Below are positions 24,468-32,180 of a DNA stretch of 64,000 nucleotides, one piece after another. The notes beneath the pieces are model-generated. The model was not told the origin of the DNA. It did not search any database and saw only the letters and a program-made list of their open reading frames with translations. The stretch is from UBA1206 sp041672465 (GTDB taxonomy: Bacteria; Bacillota; Clostridia; Oscillospirales; CAG-382): positions 1 through 64,000 of the forward strand of contig JBAYZO010000003.1 of the NCBI GenBank assembly GCA_041672465.1, read 5' to 3'. Positions within the stretch are counted from its first letter, which is position 1. Every line of letters starts with the position of its first letter. The position numbers and the translations under genes were made by a program.

Positions 24468-25115
24468 ATGAAACTGTATATTATCCGCCACGCGGATCCC
24501 GATTACGCCAATAACACCATAACGGAGTTTGGGCATCTTGAGGCGAACGCGCTGGCAAATTACCTAAAAGACGTTAAAATCGATAAAATATTCACGTCCC
24601 CGCTCGGCAGGGCAAAAGACACGGCGCGCCCCACCTGCGAGGTCAAAGGGCTTGACTACACGGTGCTCGACTGGACTGCCGAGAGCATGGATTATATGCG
24701 GCGGATAAACCGTCCGGAGGAATTAAAATATTGTTTTTCGGTAAAAGACGGGGTGACCGGCTTTGTTGATTTTAGCGATGAGGACAGGGGAAACACCATA
24801 GACAGCCTTATAAAGGGTTCGGATGAGTTTTTAAAATCATTCGGGCTTGTCAGGGAGGGCGGCAGATACCGGGTAGAGTCCGAAGACCACAGCCATGTCT
24901 GCGTGTTCTGCCACGGGGGTTTCGGCGGCGCGTGGATTTCTCATCTTCTCTTAAGGCCGCCCGAAATGGGCTGGTGCGACATAAGGCTCAGAACCTCAAG
25001 CATCACGGAGTTTAACTTTAAGGACGACGGCAGCGGGTACGCTTTCCCCGTGCTTGTCACCCTCGCGGCGACCCCTCATATCGTACTCTCGGGTCTCAAG
25101 CTTAACGATAGATAA
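24468..25115 (+). CDS. Histidine phosphatase family protein
   Basis: A 215-residue member of the phosphoglycerate-mutase-like superfamily. The catalytic motif is IIRHAD, so RHA rather than the common RHG; it is followed by the arginine of SPLGRAKDTA and a second histidine in FCHGGFGG. Substrate is unknown; members act on sugar phosphates, nucleotides or proteins. The gene is monocistronic with a consensus promoter and a 70-nt leader, and it is convergent with the PHP gene, from which it is separated by a small hairpin. Confidence 0.85.
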   Translation: MKLYIIRHADPDYANNTITEFGHLEANALANYLKDVKIDKIFTSPLGRAKDTARPTCEVKGLDYTVLDWTAESMDYMRRINRPEELKYCFSVKDGVTGFVDFSDEDRGNTIDSLIKGSDEFLKSFGLVREGGRYRVESEDHSHVCVFCHGGFGGAWISHLLLRPPEMGWCDIRLRTSSITEFNFKDDGSGYAFPVLVTLAATPHIVLSGLKLNDR

Positions 25116-25132
25116 AAACCTTTGGTTTTATC
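25111..25132. terminator. Weak bidirectional hairpin between converging genes
   Basis: GATAAAAACC and GGTTTTATC form a 9-bp AT-rich stem with one bulge and a TTT loop, overlapping both stop codons. It has no long U-run. Confidence 0.4.
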
Positions 25133-25811
25133 GTGTTATATCAAACAGCGAATACATACCCGAATAAACTATTTCCGCGAGATCGCCCGGGCGCGAGATA
25201 GTTTTTTCGGTGTCGATTCCGCAAAACCGCTCTTGTTCCCCGCCTTTGTGGTTGTCGGTGCCGGCCACCCGCTTTAGCGAGTAATATCTCGCGTAGTTGT
25301 CGGCCGCCTTGTTTTCAATATCGTTGCGGTTGGCGTTTATCACCTCCACCGCCGCCGCCTTGCGGGGGAGAAGCCTTATCATCTCAATATAAGAAGACTC
25401 CCGGAACGGGTGCGCTTGGGCTATAAAAGCCCCCTGACCCGCCATAAAGTCAAGCCCTTCGCCTAACCTCATGTCTTTTATGGCGCTGTTGTTTTTAAGC
25501 CAGTCCTTGTCAAGCCCATAGACGAGAAAGTCTGTCCCCGAATGGGGTAGACAAGTGTATTCAAAACCAAAGAATACGGGAAGACCAAGCTTTTCGCCCT
25601 CTTCCCTTGCCTTTTCGTATCCCGCGCAAAAAGCGTCAATGTGTTCTTCCCAGCAAACTCCCTCCGGAAGCGGCCGGCCGCAGATAAAGTGGTCGGTGAT
25701 AAACACTCCCGCCCACCCATGCGAGGCGTAAAACCTGATTACCTCGGATGCGGGCACCTTCGCGCAGGGGGAAACTTCTTTTGTGTGGCAGTGGAGCTCA
25801 TACCTATTCAT
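25128..25811 (-). CDS. PHP-domain metal-dependent phosphoesterase
   Basis: A 227-residue PHP-domain protein. Metal-binding blocks are ELHCHT at the N-terminus, FITDH, a glutamate in FFGFEYTC, AQAHPFRE and a C-terminal TDNHKG. Relatives hydrolyse phosphate esters such as histidinol phosphate or nucleotides; the substrate is not evident. The start at 25811 is 8 nt behind AAAGG, whereas the ATG six bases upstream is too close to it. It is monocistronic and convergent with the histidine phosphatase gene. Confidence 0.8.
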   Translation of the reverse strand: MNRYELHCHTKEVSPCAKVPASEVIRFYASHGWAGVFITDHFICGRPLPEGVCWEEHIDAFCAGYEKAREEGEKLGLPVFFGFEYTCLPHSGTDFLVYGLDKDWLKNNSAIKDMRLGEGLDFMAGQGAFIAQAHPFRESSYIEMIRLLPRKAAAVEVINANRNDIENKAADNYARYYSLKRVAGTDNHKGGEQERFCGIDTEKTISRPGDLAEIVYSGMYSLFDITR

Positions 25812-26028
25812 GGACATGACCTTTTTTGCGGAATAAAAATAAATAAGCCGTCAAAATTTTTCCTTCACTTTTGTTTTTTAATTATATATTTCAAAACTTT
25901 AAAATGCTTTGCCTTTGCCGTTTTAACTTGCGGCTTTGGCGGCTTTTTTTGTATGTTTTGGAACTGTTATGAATATGTTTTCCCATTAACGGAATAATAA
26001 TAACACCATTTTGAAAGGGGATTAATTA

Positions 26029-26211
26029 ATGGCTGTTAACAAAAACGAAAGGCAGCTTAGAAACGAGCCCGCCGGTCAGCAGGCCGAGGATGCGTCGCGA
26101 AACGAGTCCCGCGCCCAGAACCGCGCCGGGCAAAACACGGGCGAATCCGCCGCGAGCGGCGCTCCCAAGGGGAAAGGTAAAAAAAAGAAAGGAAACCAAG
26201 GCAACCGGTAA
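26029..26211 (+). CDS. Small basic, probably disordered protein (60 aa)
   Basis: This 60-residue frame has a good ribosome-binding site (GAAAGGGGA). The product is almost free of hydrophobic residues and rich in Gln, Asn, Arg and Ala, ending in a lysine block KGKGKKKKGN. It has no cysteine and no predicted fold. It could be a nucleic-acid-binding or spore-associated small protein, but nothing specific supports this. The 217-nt region upstream is AT-rich and holds no other gene that I can see. Confidence 0.5.
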   Translation: MAVNKNERQLRNEPAGQQAEDASRNESRAQNRAGQNTGESAASGAPKGKGKKKKGNQGNR

Positions 26212-26310
26212 AATTTTTGCCCGTCTTTTTGCTTGCGGGGCAGTTTTAGCCAAAACCGTCCCGTAAGCGGAAAGGCAGTTTCCGCCAAGATTTATTTGTT
26301 TCGCTCCGGG

Positions 26311-27243
26311 TCAGTCCCCCTCAAAGAGAGGGGTTGAAAAATATCTCTCCGCCGTGTCGGGGAGGATTGTCACGACCGTCTTCCCCCTGCCTAACTTTTT
26401 GGCGAGCCTTTTCGCGGCGGCGACATTCGTGCCGCTTGAAATTCCGCACATTATCCCCTCAAGCTTTGAGAGGTCTTTCGCGGTGCGGATTGCCTCGCTG
26501 TCAGAAATTATGGCGATATATGTATAAATATCGCGGTTGAGTATCGGGGGAATAAGCCCGTCGCCGATTCCCATCTGCAAATGAGTGCCGATATTGCCGC
26601 CGGCGAGAATGGCGGCGTTTTCCGGTTCCGCCGCCCAGATTTCAATATCCGGGTTTTTTTCTTTCAGCACTTCGCCTATCCCCGTTATTGTCCCCCCCGT
26701 GCCTATTCCCGAGCAAAACCCGTCAACGCTCCCACCCACTTCGGCGAGAATCTCCATCGCCGTGCTTTTTCTGTGCGCCATGGCGTTTGAGGGGTTTGAA
26801 AACTGCTGCGGCACAAACACGTTTTTGTCTGACCTTGCCATTTCGTCGGCGAGCGCCACGCAGCTCGCGATACAGTCGCCTATGTTGCCCTTGTCATGTA
26901 CAAGGATAACCTCCGAACCGTAATGCCTGACGAGCTTCCGCCGCTCCTCCGACACCGAGTCGGGCATTATTATAACCGTTTTATAGCCCTTTACGGCGCC
27001 GACAAGCGCAAGGCCGATGCCTTGGTTTCCGCTTGTCGGTTCTACAATTATTGTGTTTTTATTAATAAGTCCGGCTTTTTCTGCAACTGAAATCATATTG
27101 TGGGCGGTTCGCGTTTTAATTGAGCCGCCGATATTAAGCCCCTCAAACTTTACAAGTATATCGGCGCCGTCCGGGTCGGGAATTCTATTAAGCCTGACCA
27201 TGGGAGTGTTCCCTATGGCGGAAAGGACGTTGTCAAAAATCAT
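26311..27243 (-). CDS. cysK: Cysteine synthase (O-acetylserine sulfhydrylase)
   Basis: This PLP enzyme makes cysteine from O-acetylserine and sulfide. The 310-residue protein begins with the family N-terminus ...IGNTPMVRLNR. The PLP lysine is Lys43 in NIGGSIKTR, the substrate loop is TSGNQG (residues 70-75) and the phosphate loop is GTGGTITG. Two positions deviate from common CysK: KTR for KDR after the lysine, and Gln for Thr in TSGNTG. The substrate might therefore be a variant amino acid. The gene is monocistronic. Confidence 0.88.
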   Translation of the reverse strand: MIFDNVLSAIGNTPMVRLNRIPDPDGADILVKFEGLNIGGSIKTRTAHNMISVAEKAGLINKNTIIVEPTSGNQGIGLALVGAVKGYKTVIIMPDSVSEERRKLVRHYGSEVILVHDKGNIGDCIASCVALADEMARSDKNVFVPQQFSNPSNAMAHRKSTAMEILAEVGGSVDGFCSGIGTGGTITGIGEVLKEKNPDIEIWAAEPENAAILAGGNIGTHLQMGIGDGLIPPILNRDIYTYIAIISDSEAIRTAKDLSKLEGIMCGISSGTNVAAAKRLAKKLGRGKTVVTILPDTAERYFSTPLFEGD

Positions 27244-27307
27244 TACGGCTCCAATACCTGTTTGTCTTGTGTTTTTTTTGTTTAACTTATTTTTAATACC
27301 CGGCTTA

Positions 27308-27353
27308 TATCATTATATGTTATATGATACACTATCCGCTATGGACTTTACAA
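27308..27353 (-). promoter_or_regulatory. Possible cysK promoter with inverted-repeat operator
   Basis: On the minus strand TTGTAA (27353-27348) and TATCAT (27329-27324) are 18 nt apart. The -10 is one arm of TATCAT-N10-ATGATA (27308-27329), a possible operator. The 307-nt gap between cysK and the next gene (27244-27550) holds this, the divergent promoter at 27466-27494 and AT-rich sequence in which I see nothing else. Confidence 0.45.
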
Positions 27354-27465
27354 GAGAAAGAGAAAGGGAAAAAGCGTATCAAAAAACAATATAACATATA
27401 TTATAGTATTTGTGTTCCGACTTCTTTATCAAACAAGCAACAAACTGTTAAAATTCTTGGATTTA

Positions 27466-27494
27466 TTGACACTTCACCCACGCGATGTTATACT
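27466..27494 (+). promoter_or_regulatory. Sigma-A promoter of the uronate-type operon
   Basis: TTGACA (27466-27471) and TATACT (27489-27494) are 17 nt apart, with an extended -10 (TGT before the hexamer). Confidence 0.82.
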
Positions 27495-27550
27495 GAAAAC
27501 CGAATATATATACATATAAATACAAATAATTGAGGAGAGGGCGGGACGGA

Positions 27551-28288
27551 ATGAAAATAGGGGCACAGCTTTATACGGTGCGAAAATACTGCGAAGACTT
27601 AAAATCGTTTGGGGAAAGCCTTAAAAAAGTCGCGGATATCGGGTATAAATACGTTCAGGTCTCCGGCACTTGCGGTTTTGACGCCGAATGGCTTGAAGAA
27701 AAACTAAGGGAAACCGGGCTCAAGTGCGCGATAACGCATACACATCCCGACAGAATAAAAGGCGAAACTTTGGGGGTAATAGCCGAACACAACACATTTG
27801 GCTGCGATTACATAGGAATTGGCGGCTATGACCTGAGGGGGAAAGGCGTTGCCGCTTTTTTGGCTGAGTTTATGCCGCCCGCAAAAGAAATAAAGAAAAG
27901 CGGAAAGCTTTTGATGTACCACAACCACGCTTCGGAGTTTGACAAGCGAAACGGGGTGACTTTGTTTGAGAGCCTCGCGGCCAAAGCCCCGGCGGAACTT
28001 CTCGGGTTTACGCTTGACACCTACTGGGTTCAGGCGGCGGGGGGAGACCCCGTGTGGTGGATAAACCACCTTAAAAACAGGGTCGATTGCGTTCACTTCA
28101 AGGACATGAGCTATGACGGCAAAATGGCGGCCGTCGGGGAGGGCAACATGAACTTTCCGGCGATAATCGCCGCGTGCGAGGGCGCGGGAACAAAATACGC
28201 GCTTGTGGAGCAGGATGAATGCGGGGATCAAAATCCTTTTAACTGCTTGAAAAAATCTTTTGACTGCCTTACGGCGTTGGGGTTATAA
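27551..28288 (+). CDS. Sugar phosphate isomerase/epimerase (TIM barrel)
   Basis: A 245-residue protein of the xylose-isomerase-like / AP-endonuclease-2 TIM-barrel family. Metal-site segments are visible: MYHNHASEF, FTLDTYW, VHFKDM and VEQDECG. Such enzymes isomerise or epimerise keto sugars or inositol derivatives. The ATG at 27551 is chosen; an in-frame TTG at 27530 lies before the purine-rich binding region. It opens a three-gene operon with uxaC and an oxidoreductase, pointing to sugar-acid or inositol-like catabolism. Confidence 0.85.
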   Translation: MKIGAQLYTVRKYCEDLKSFGESLKKVADIGYKYVQVSGTCGFDAEWLEEKLRETGLKCAITHTHPDRIKGETLGVIAEHNTFGCDYIGIGGYDLRGKGVAAFLAEFMPPAKEIKKSGKLLMYHNHASEFDKRNGVTLFESLAAKAPAELLGFTLDTYWVQAAGGDPVWWINHLKNRVDCVHFKDMSYDGKMAAVGEGNMNFPAIIAACEGAGTKYALVEQDECGDQNPFNCLKKSFDCLTALGL

Positions 28289-28312
28289 TATTGAAAAATA
28301 AATTTTTCAATA
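28289..28312. repeat. AT-rich perfect 11-bp inverted repeat
   Basis: TATTGAAAAAT and ATTTTTCAATA, separated by AA, begin one base after the isomerase stop codon and adjoin copy B of the structured repeat. No U-run follows, so it is not a standard terminator. Confidence 0.75.
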
Positions 28313-28379
28313 GCAACTTTTTGATTTTGCAGTTTAGACAACTGCAATTTCGCTAAAGCGAAACCATCAAAAAGGTTGC
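28313..28379. repeat. Intergenic structured repeat, copy B (three-way junction)
   Basis: GCAACTTTTTGAT (28313-28325) closes with ATCAAAAAGGTTGC (28366-28379), one bulged base. Inside are two perfect hairpins: TTGCAGTT/AACTGCAA (28327-28334 and 28340-28347) and TTTCGCT/AGCGAAA (28348-28354 and 28357-28363). The architecture matches copy C read in reverse. Confidence 0.85.
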
Positions 28380-28477
28380 AGTTCCCTGAATTTACAAAGT
28401 CGATAGGCGAAAGCAACAAAAAGGTTGCGGTTTTCTGAATTTACAAAGTTGATAAGTGAAACCGATAAAATGGTTGA
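28369..28477. repeat. Tandem 49-bp units next to copy B
   Basis: AAAAAGGTTGC occurs at 28369-28379 and 28418-28428, and a diverged AAAATGGTTGA at 28467-28477, all 49 nt apart. Between them CTGAATTTACAAAGT is repeated. The array fills the gap before uxaC up to its promoter-free ribosome-binding region. Confidence 0.8.
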
Positions 28478-28502
28478 GTATTGATTAAAGGGAAAGGTTA
28501 AT

Positions 28503-29816
28503 ATGGGGTTTTATAACAAAGAGTCGCTGTTTTTAAACAGTCAAACCGCGCGGGAACTTTACGAGGGCGTCAAAGACACCCCGATAATTGATTTTCACTG
28601 TCACCTTGACGCGCGGGAAATAGAAGAAGACAAAAACTTTACAAATATAGGCGAGTTCTGGCTTGCCCGCGACCACTACAAGTGGCGGGCGATGCGGATT
28701 TGCGGGGTTGACGAAAGGCTTATTACCGGCGGCTCGTCATGGCATGAGAAATTTCACGCCTTTGCCGGAGTGATGCCAAAGCTTTGCGGCTCGCCGCTTT
28801 ATCACTGGGCTCATATGGAGCTTTCGGCGCTGTTCGGGATAAGCTCCCCGCTTGACGAAAACAGCGCGGAGAGAGTATGGCGCGAGGCAAACCCGATTTT
28901 AAGTGAGTTATCGCCGAAAAAGCTGCTGAAGCACTTTAATGTGGAATATGTCGGCACTACCGATGACATTGCGGACAGCCTGATTTATCACGGCAAAAAA
29001 GACGGTCTTACGGTTGCCCCGACCTTTAGAACGGACAGGCTGTTCGGGCTTGACGAAGGGTTTTTTAGCGATTTGGGATCGCCGGGGTCGCTTTCCGAAC
29101 TTAAAGCGGCGATAACTCAAAGGCTTGACTTTTTTATAAAAAAGGGAATGTCGGCCGCCGATTGCAGCCTTGATTTTTCGCCAAACCTCCCCTGCGGGGA
29201 GGAAGAGGCCGAGAGAATATTTTTAACCCGCGACACTTCCGGGAAACAGGCGTTTATTTCGCATATGCTTTGTTTTCTCTGTTCGCTTTACCAAAAAAAC
29301 GGCGTTGTGTTCCAGCTCCACCTCGGCACTCACAGGAACGTAAACCCCAAAATGTTTTCCGCGCTGGGCGGGGACAGCGGGTTTGACGTTGAAAGGGGGA
29401 GCGTCGACGTCGATTCGCTTGCCCGTTTCTTTGGGTTTTTGGAAGACGCCGGCGCTCTGCCCACAACCATTCTTTATACGCTTAACTCAAATTATCTTGA
29501 ACCTCTCGCCGTTTTAGCCGGGGGTTTTCGGAATGTTTATTTAGGCTCGGCGTGGTGGTTCAACGACACCGCCGGCGGGATCAAAAAACAGCTCTCCGCG
29601 CTGTCTGAATACCACGCGCTCGGCGTTATGCCGGGAATGGTTTCCGACAGCAGGTCGTTTTCAAGCTATGTGAGGTTTGATTTCTTCAGGCGAATCCTCG
29701 CCTCGTTCGCGGCGGACCGCGTTGACGGCGGCGAATACGACAAAAACAGCGCGAAGTCGCTTATGGAAGACATTTGTTATAACAACGCAAGGCGAATGTT
29801 TGTTAAAAAGGCTTAA
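28503..29816 (+). CDS. uxaC: Glucuronate (uronate) isomerase
   Basis: This metal-dependent enzyme converts D-glucuronate to fructuronate or D-galacturonate to tagaturonate. The 437-residue protein is a little shorter than E. coli UxaC (about 470). It has the metal motif DFHCHLD (residues 30-36) and family segments LARDHYKWRAMR, HLGTHRNVN and MVSDSRSFSSYVRFDFFR, with AWWFND near the C-terminus. The ribosome-binding site is AAAGGGAAAGG. Other uronate genes (uxaA, uxaB, uxuA, kdgK) are not in the window. Confidence 0.93.
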   Translation: MGFYNKESLFLNSQTARELYEGVKDTPIIDFHCHLDAREIEEDKNFTNIGEFWLARDHYKWRAMRICGVDERLITGGSSWHEKFHAFAGVMPKLCGSPLYHWAHMELSALFGISSPLDENSAERVWREANPILSELSPKKLLKHFNVEYVGTTDDIADSLIYHGKKDGLTVAPTFRTDRLFGLDEGFFSDLGSPGSLSELKAAITQRLDFFIKKGMSAADCSLDFSPNLPCGEEEAERIFLTRDTSGKQAFISHMLCFLCSLYQKNGVVFQLHLGTHRNVNPKMFSALGGDSGFDVERGSVDVDSLARFFGFLEDAGALPTTILYTLNSNYLEPLAVLAGGFRNVYLGSAWWFNDTAGGIKKQLSALSEYHALGVMPGMVSDSRSFSSYVRFDFFRRILASFAADRVDGGEYDKNSAKSLMEDICYNNARRMFVKKA

Positions 29817-29837
29817 TTATAAGGGGTTAGAATTAGT

Positions 29838-31007
29838 ATGAAACAGTTAAGACTCGGCATAATCGGATACGGAAACATGGGAAGGTTTCACCACAACAAT
29901 ATTTTAGAGGGGAAATGCCCCGAAATAACCGTCACCGCCATCGCAGAGCCGAATAAGGCAAGGCTTAAGGCGGTAAAAGAAAAGGAAAAGGGCGAAAAAC
30001 TTACCGCGGCGCTTTTTGAAAGCCATGAGGAACTTATAAAAAGCGGGCTTGCCGACGCCGTCGTTATCGCCACCCCGCATTATTTTCACCCTCAGATAGC
30101 AATCGACTGCTTAACGGCGGGGCTCCATGTAATGGTGGAAAAGCCTGCCGGGGTTTATACTAAAAACGTAAGACAGTTAAACGAAACCGCCGCAAGAAGC
30201 GGGCTTGTCTTCGGAATGATGTTTAACCAGCGGACAAATCATGTTTACAGAAAGCTCCGCGAGCTTGTAAAATCGGGGGATTTTGGCAATATAAGGCGGT
30301 CAAACTGGATAATAACCGACTGGTACAGGCCTCAGGCGTATTACGATTCCGGCGCGTGGCGGGCGACTTGGGCGGGCGAGGGCGGCGGGGTGCTTCTCAA
30401 CCAATGCCCGCATCAGCTTGATTTATGGCAGTGGATCTGCGGAATGCCGATTAAGATAAAGTCGCATATGGCCTTTGGCAAATGGCACGACATTGAAGTT
30501 GAGGACGAGGTCACCGCCTACGCCGAATACGCCGACGGCTCGTCGGGGGTGTTTGTCACTTCTACGGGGGACGCCTGCGGCACCAACAGGCTTGAGATAC
30601 AAATGGACAAGGCAAAGTTTGTGGTGGAGGGCGGAAAGCTTTACGGCTGGGAACTCTTCCCCGCCGAACAAGAGTTTTCGGCGACAAACAAAGAGCCTTT
30701 CGGAACTCCCGAAGTCCGCGAAATGGAAATTGTCACCGACAATCTTTACACGGGGCATGTGGGGGTGCTGAACGCTTTCGCTGACGCTATAAACCACGGG
30801 AGAAGCCTTGTCGCCGGCGGCGGCGAGGGAATAAACGGACTTCTTATTTCAAACGCCATGCACCTTTCGGCGTGGACGGGCGGCGAGGTGGAAATTCCCT
30901 TTGACGAGGACGAGTATTACCGCCTGCTTATGGAGCGGGTGGCGGGATCAAGGGTGGCAAAAAAGCCGCAAACGTTTACCCAAGCCGATATTTCGGGTAC
31001 ATTTTAA
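29838..31007 (+). CDS. Gfo/Idh/MocA family oxidoreductase
   Basis: A 389-residue NAD(P)-dependent sugar oxidoreductase. The Rossmann motif GYGNMG is at residues 11-16, and the family signature EKPAG lies near residue 101. A C-terminal alpha/beta domain contains the GGGVLLNQCPHQLDLWQWICG segment with catalytic-type histidine and aspartate. It starts 22 nt after uxaC, behind AAGGGG, and is probably co-transcribed. The substrate could be a uronate, inositol or glycoside; sequence alone does not tell. Confidence 0.9.
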   Translation: MKQLRLGIIGYGNMGRFHHNNILEGKCPEITVTAIAEPNKARLKAVKEKEKGEKLTAALFESHEELIKSGLADAVVIATPHYFHPQIAIDCLTAGLHVMVEKPAGVYTKNVRQLNETAARSGLVFGMMFNQRTNHVYRKLRELVKSGDFGNIRRSNWIITDWYRPQAYYDSGAWRATWAGEGGGVLLNQCPHQLDLWQWICGMPIKIKSHMAFGKWHDIEVEDEVTAYAEYADGSSGVFVTSTGDACGTNRLEIQMDKAKFVVEGGKLYGWELFPAEQEFSATNKEPFGTPEVREMEIVTDNLYTGHVGVLNAFADAINHGRSLVAGGGEGINGLLISNAMHLSAWTGGEVEIPFDEDEYYRLLMERVAGSRVAKKPQTFTQADISGTF

Positions 31008-31032
31008 AGGGAAAAAAACATTCGGTAAGACG

Positions 31033-32172
31033 TCAGTCAGACGATCTTTTACAAAGACCCGCCATGCTTTTTTTAAAGGCGGGGAAATCCTCAAGTTCAA
31101 GGTGAAACCTGATTTTTTCCATAAGTGTGTTATAAAAGTAAAGGTTATGCGTAACGCAAAGCCTAAGGGCAAGCACTTCCTTTGCTCTCAGCAAATGCCG
31201 GATATAAGCCCGGCTGTAATTGCGGCAGGTCTCGCAGCCGCAGCCGTTTTCAATCGGGCGGGGATCGCTTATATATTTCGCGTTGTTAAGGTTAAGCACG
31301 CCGTTACCCGTAAATACATGCCCGTGCCGCGCGTTTCTCGCGGGCATCACGCAGTCAAAAAAGTCCACGCCCCTGTCAACCCCCTCGAGTATATCCACCG
31401 GGGTGCCCACCCCCATGAGATAGCGGGGGCGGTGCTGGGGCATAAAAGGCTCGACATTTTCAATTACTTCATACATAACCTCGTTTGGTTCGCCCACGGC
31501 AAGCCCCCCTATGGCGTAGCCGGGGAGGTCAAGTTCGTTTATTCGCTTCATATGCTCGATTCGTAAGTCGGAATACACCCCCCCTTGGTTGATCCCGAAC
31601 AGCATTTGATTTTTATTAAGGGTTTCTTCCCTTTGGTTAAGGTTGTCAAGCTCCGCCTTGCAGCGCGCCAGCCAGCGCGAAGTGCGGCCGCAGGCGGTTT
31701 TTACATAGCTGTGATCCGCCACCGAAGACGGGCATTCGTCAAACGCCATGGCGATTGTCGAGGCGAGCGAGGACTGTATCTTCATTGAAATTTCGGGCGA
31801 CATAAAAACCTCCGCGCCGTCGACATGGGAGCGGAACTTTACCCCCTCTTCGCTTATATCGCGGAGCGAGGCCAGCGAAAATACCTGAAACCCCCCCGAA
31901 TCGGTGAGGACGGGTTTTTTCCAGTTAATAAACTTGCGGATACCGCCGAGCATGCGGATAATTTCCTCGCCCGGCCGTATGTGAAGGTGATATGTGTTTG
32001 ACAGCATAACCTGACACTTGATTTTTTTAAGGTCAACCGAAGAAACCCCGCCCTTTATGGCGGCCGCGGTCCCCACATTCATAAAAACCGGCGTTTGAAT
32101 AACGCCGTGCGGGGTGGAAAAGCTGCCGAGCCGCGCTCTGCCGACGGTTTTTATAAGATTAAAGTTGCCCAT
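31033..32172 (-). CDS. tgt: tRNA-guanine transglycosylase
   Basis: This enzyme exchanges guanine 34 of GUN-anticodon tRNAs for preQ1 (or queuine) on the way to queuosine. The 379-residue protein has catalytic-site Asp91 in LTDSGGFQVFSL, Asp145 in FDEC, the FDCVMPARNARHG segment with the nucleophile aspartate, and zinc ligands C-x-C-x2-C (CGCETC) plus a histidine. It lies 8 nt after mutL and is the last gene of the minus-strand run. No preQ1 synthesis genes (queC-F) or queA/queG are present, so with QueT it suggests salvage. Confidence 0.95.
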   Translation of the reverse strand: MGNFNLIKTVGRARLGSFSTPHGVIQTPVFMNVGTAAAIKGGVSSVDLKKIKCQVMLSNTYHLHIRPGEEIIRMLGGIRKFINWKKPVLTDSGGFQVFSLASLRDISEEGVKFRSHVDGAEVFMSPEISMKIQSSLASTIAMAFDECPSSVADHSYVKTACGRTSRWLARCKAELDNLNQREETLNKNQMLFGINQGGVYSDLRIEHMKRINELDLPGYAIGGLAVGEPNEVMYEVIENVEPFMPQHRPRYLMGVGTPVDILEGVDRGVDFFDCVMPARNARHGHVFTGNGVLNLNNAKYISDPRPIENGCGCETCRNYSRAYIRHLLRAKEVLALRLCVTHNLYFYNTLMEKIRFHLELEDFPAFKKSMAGLCKRSSD

Positions 32173-32180
32173 ATTTCGAT

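Noticed and set aside
25912..25950. Hairpin-like GCC/GGC segment followed by seven T upstream of the small basic gene
   Set aside because: The stem needs a 3x3 internal loop and no plus-strand gene precedes it; probably chance in a skewed region.
26267..26285. GCGGAAA/TTTCCGC hairpin between the small basic gene and cysK
   Set aside because: A 7-bp stem is clear, but no U-run follows on either strand, so I do not call a terminator.
28369..28477. Regularly spaced repeats that could suggest a CRISPR array
   Set aside because: Period is 49 nt but most of the unit, not just a short repeat, is conserved; there are fewer than three copies and no cas genes.
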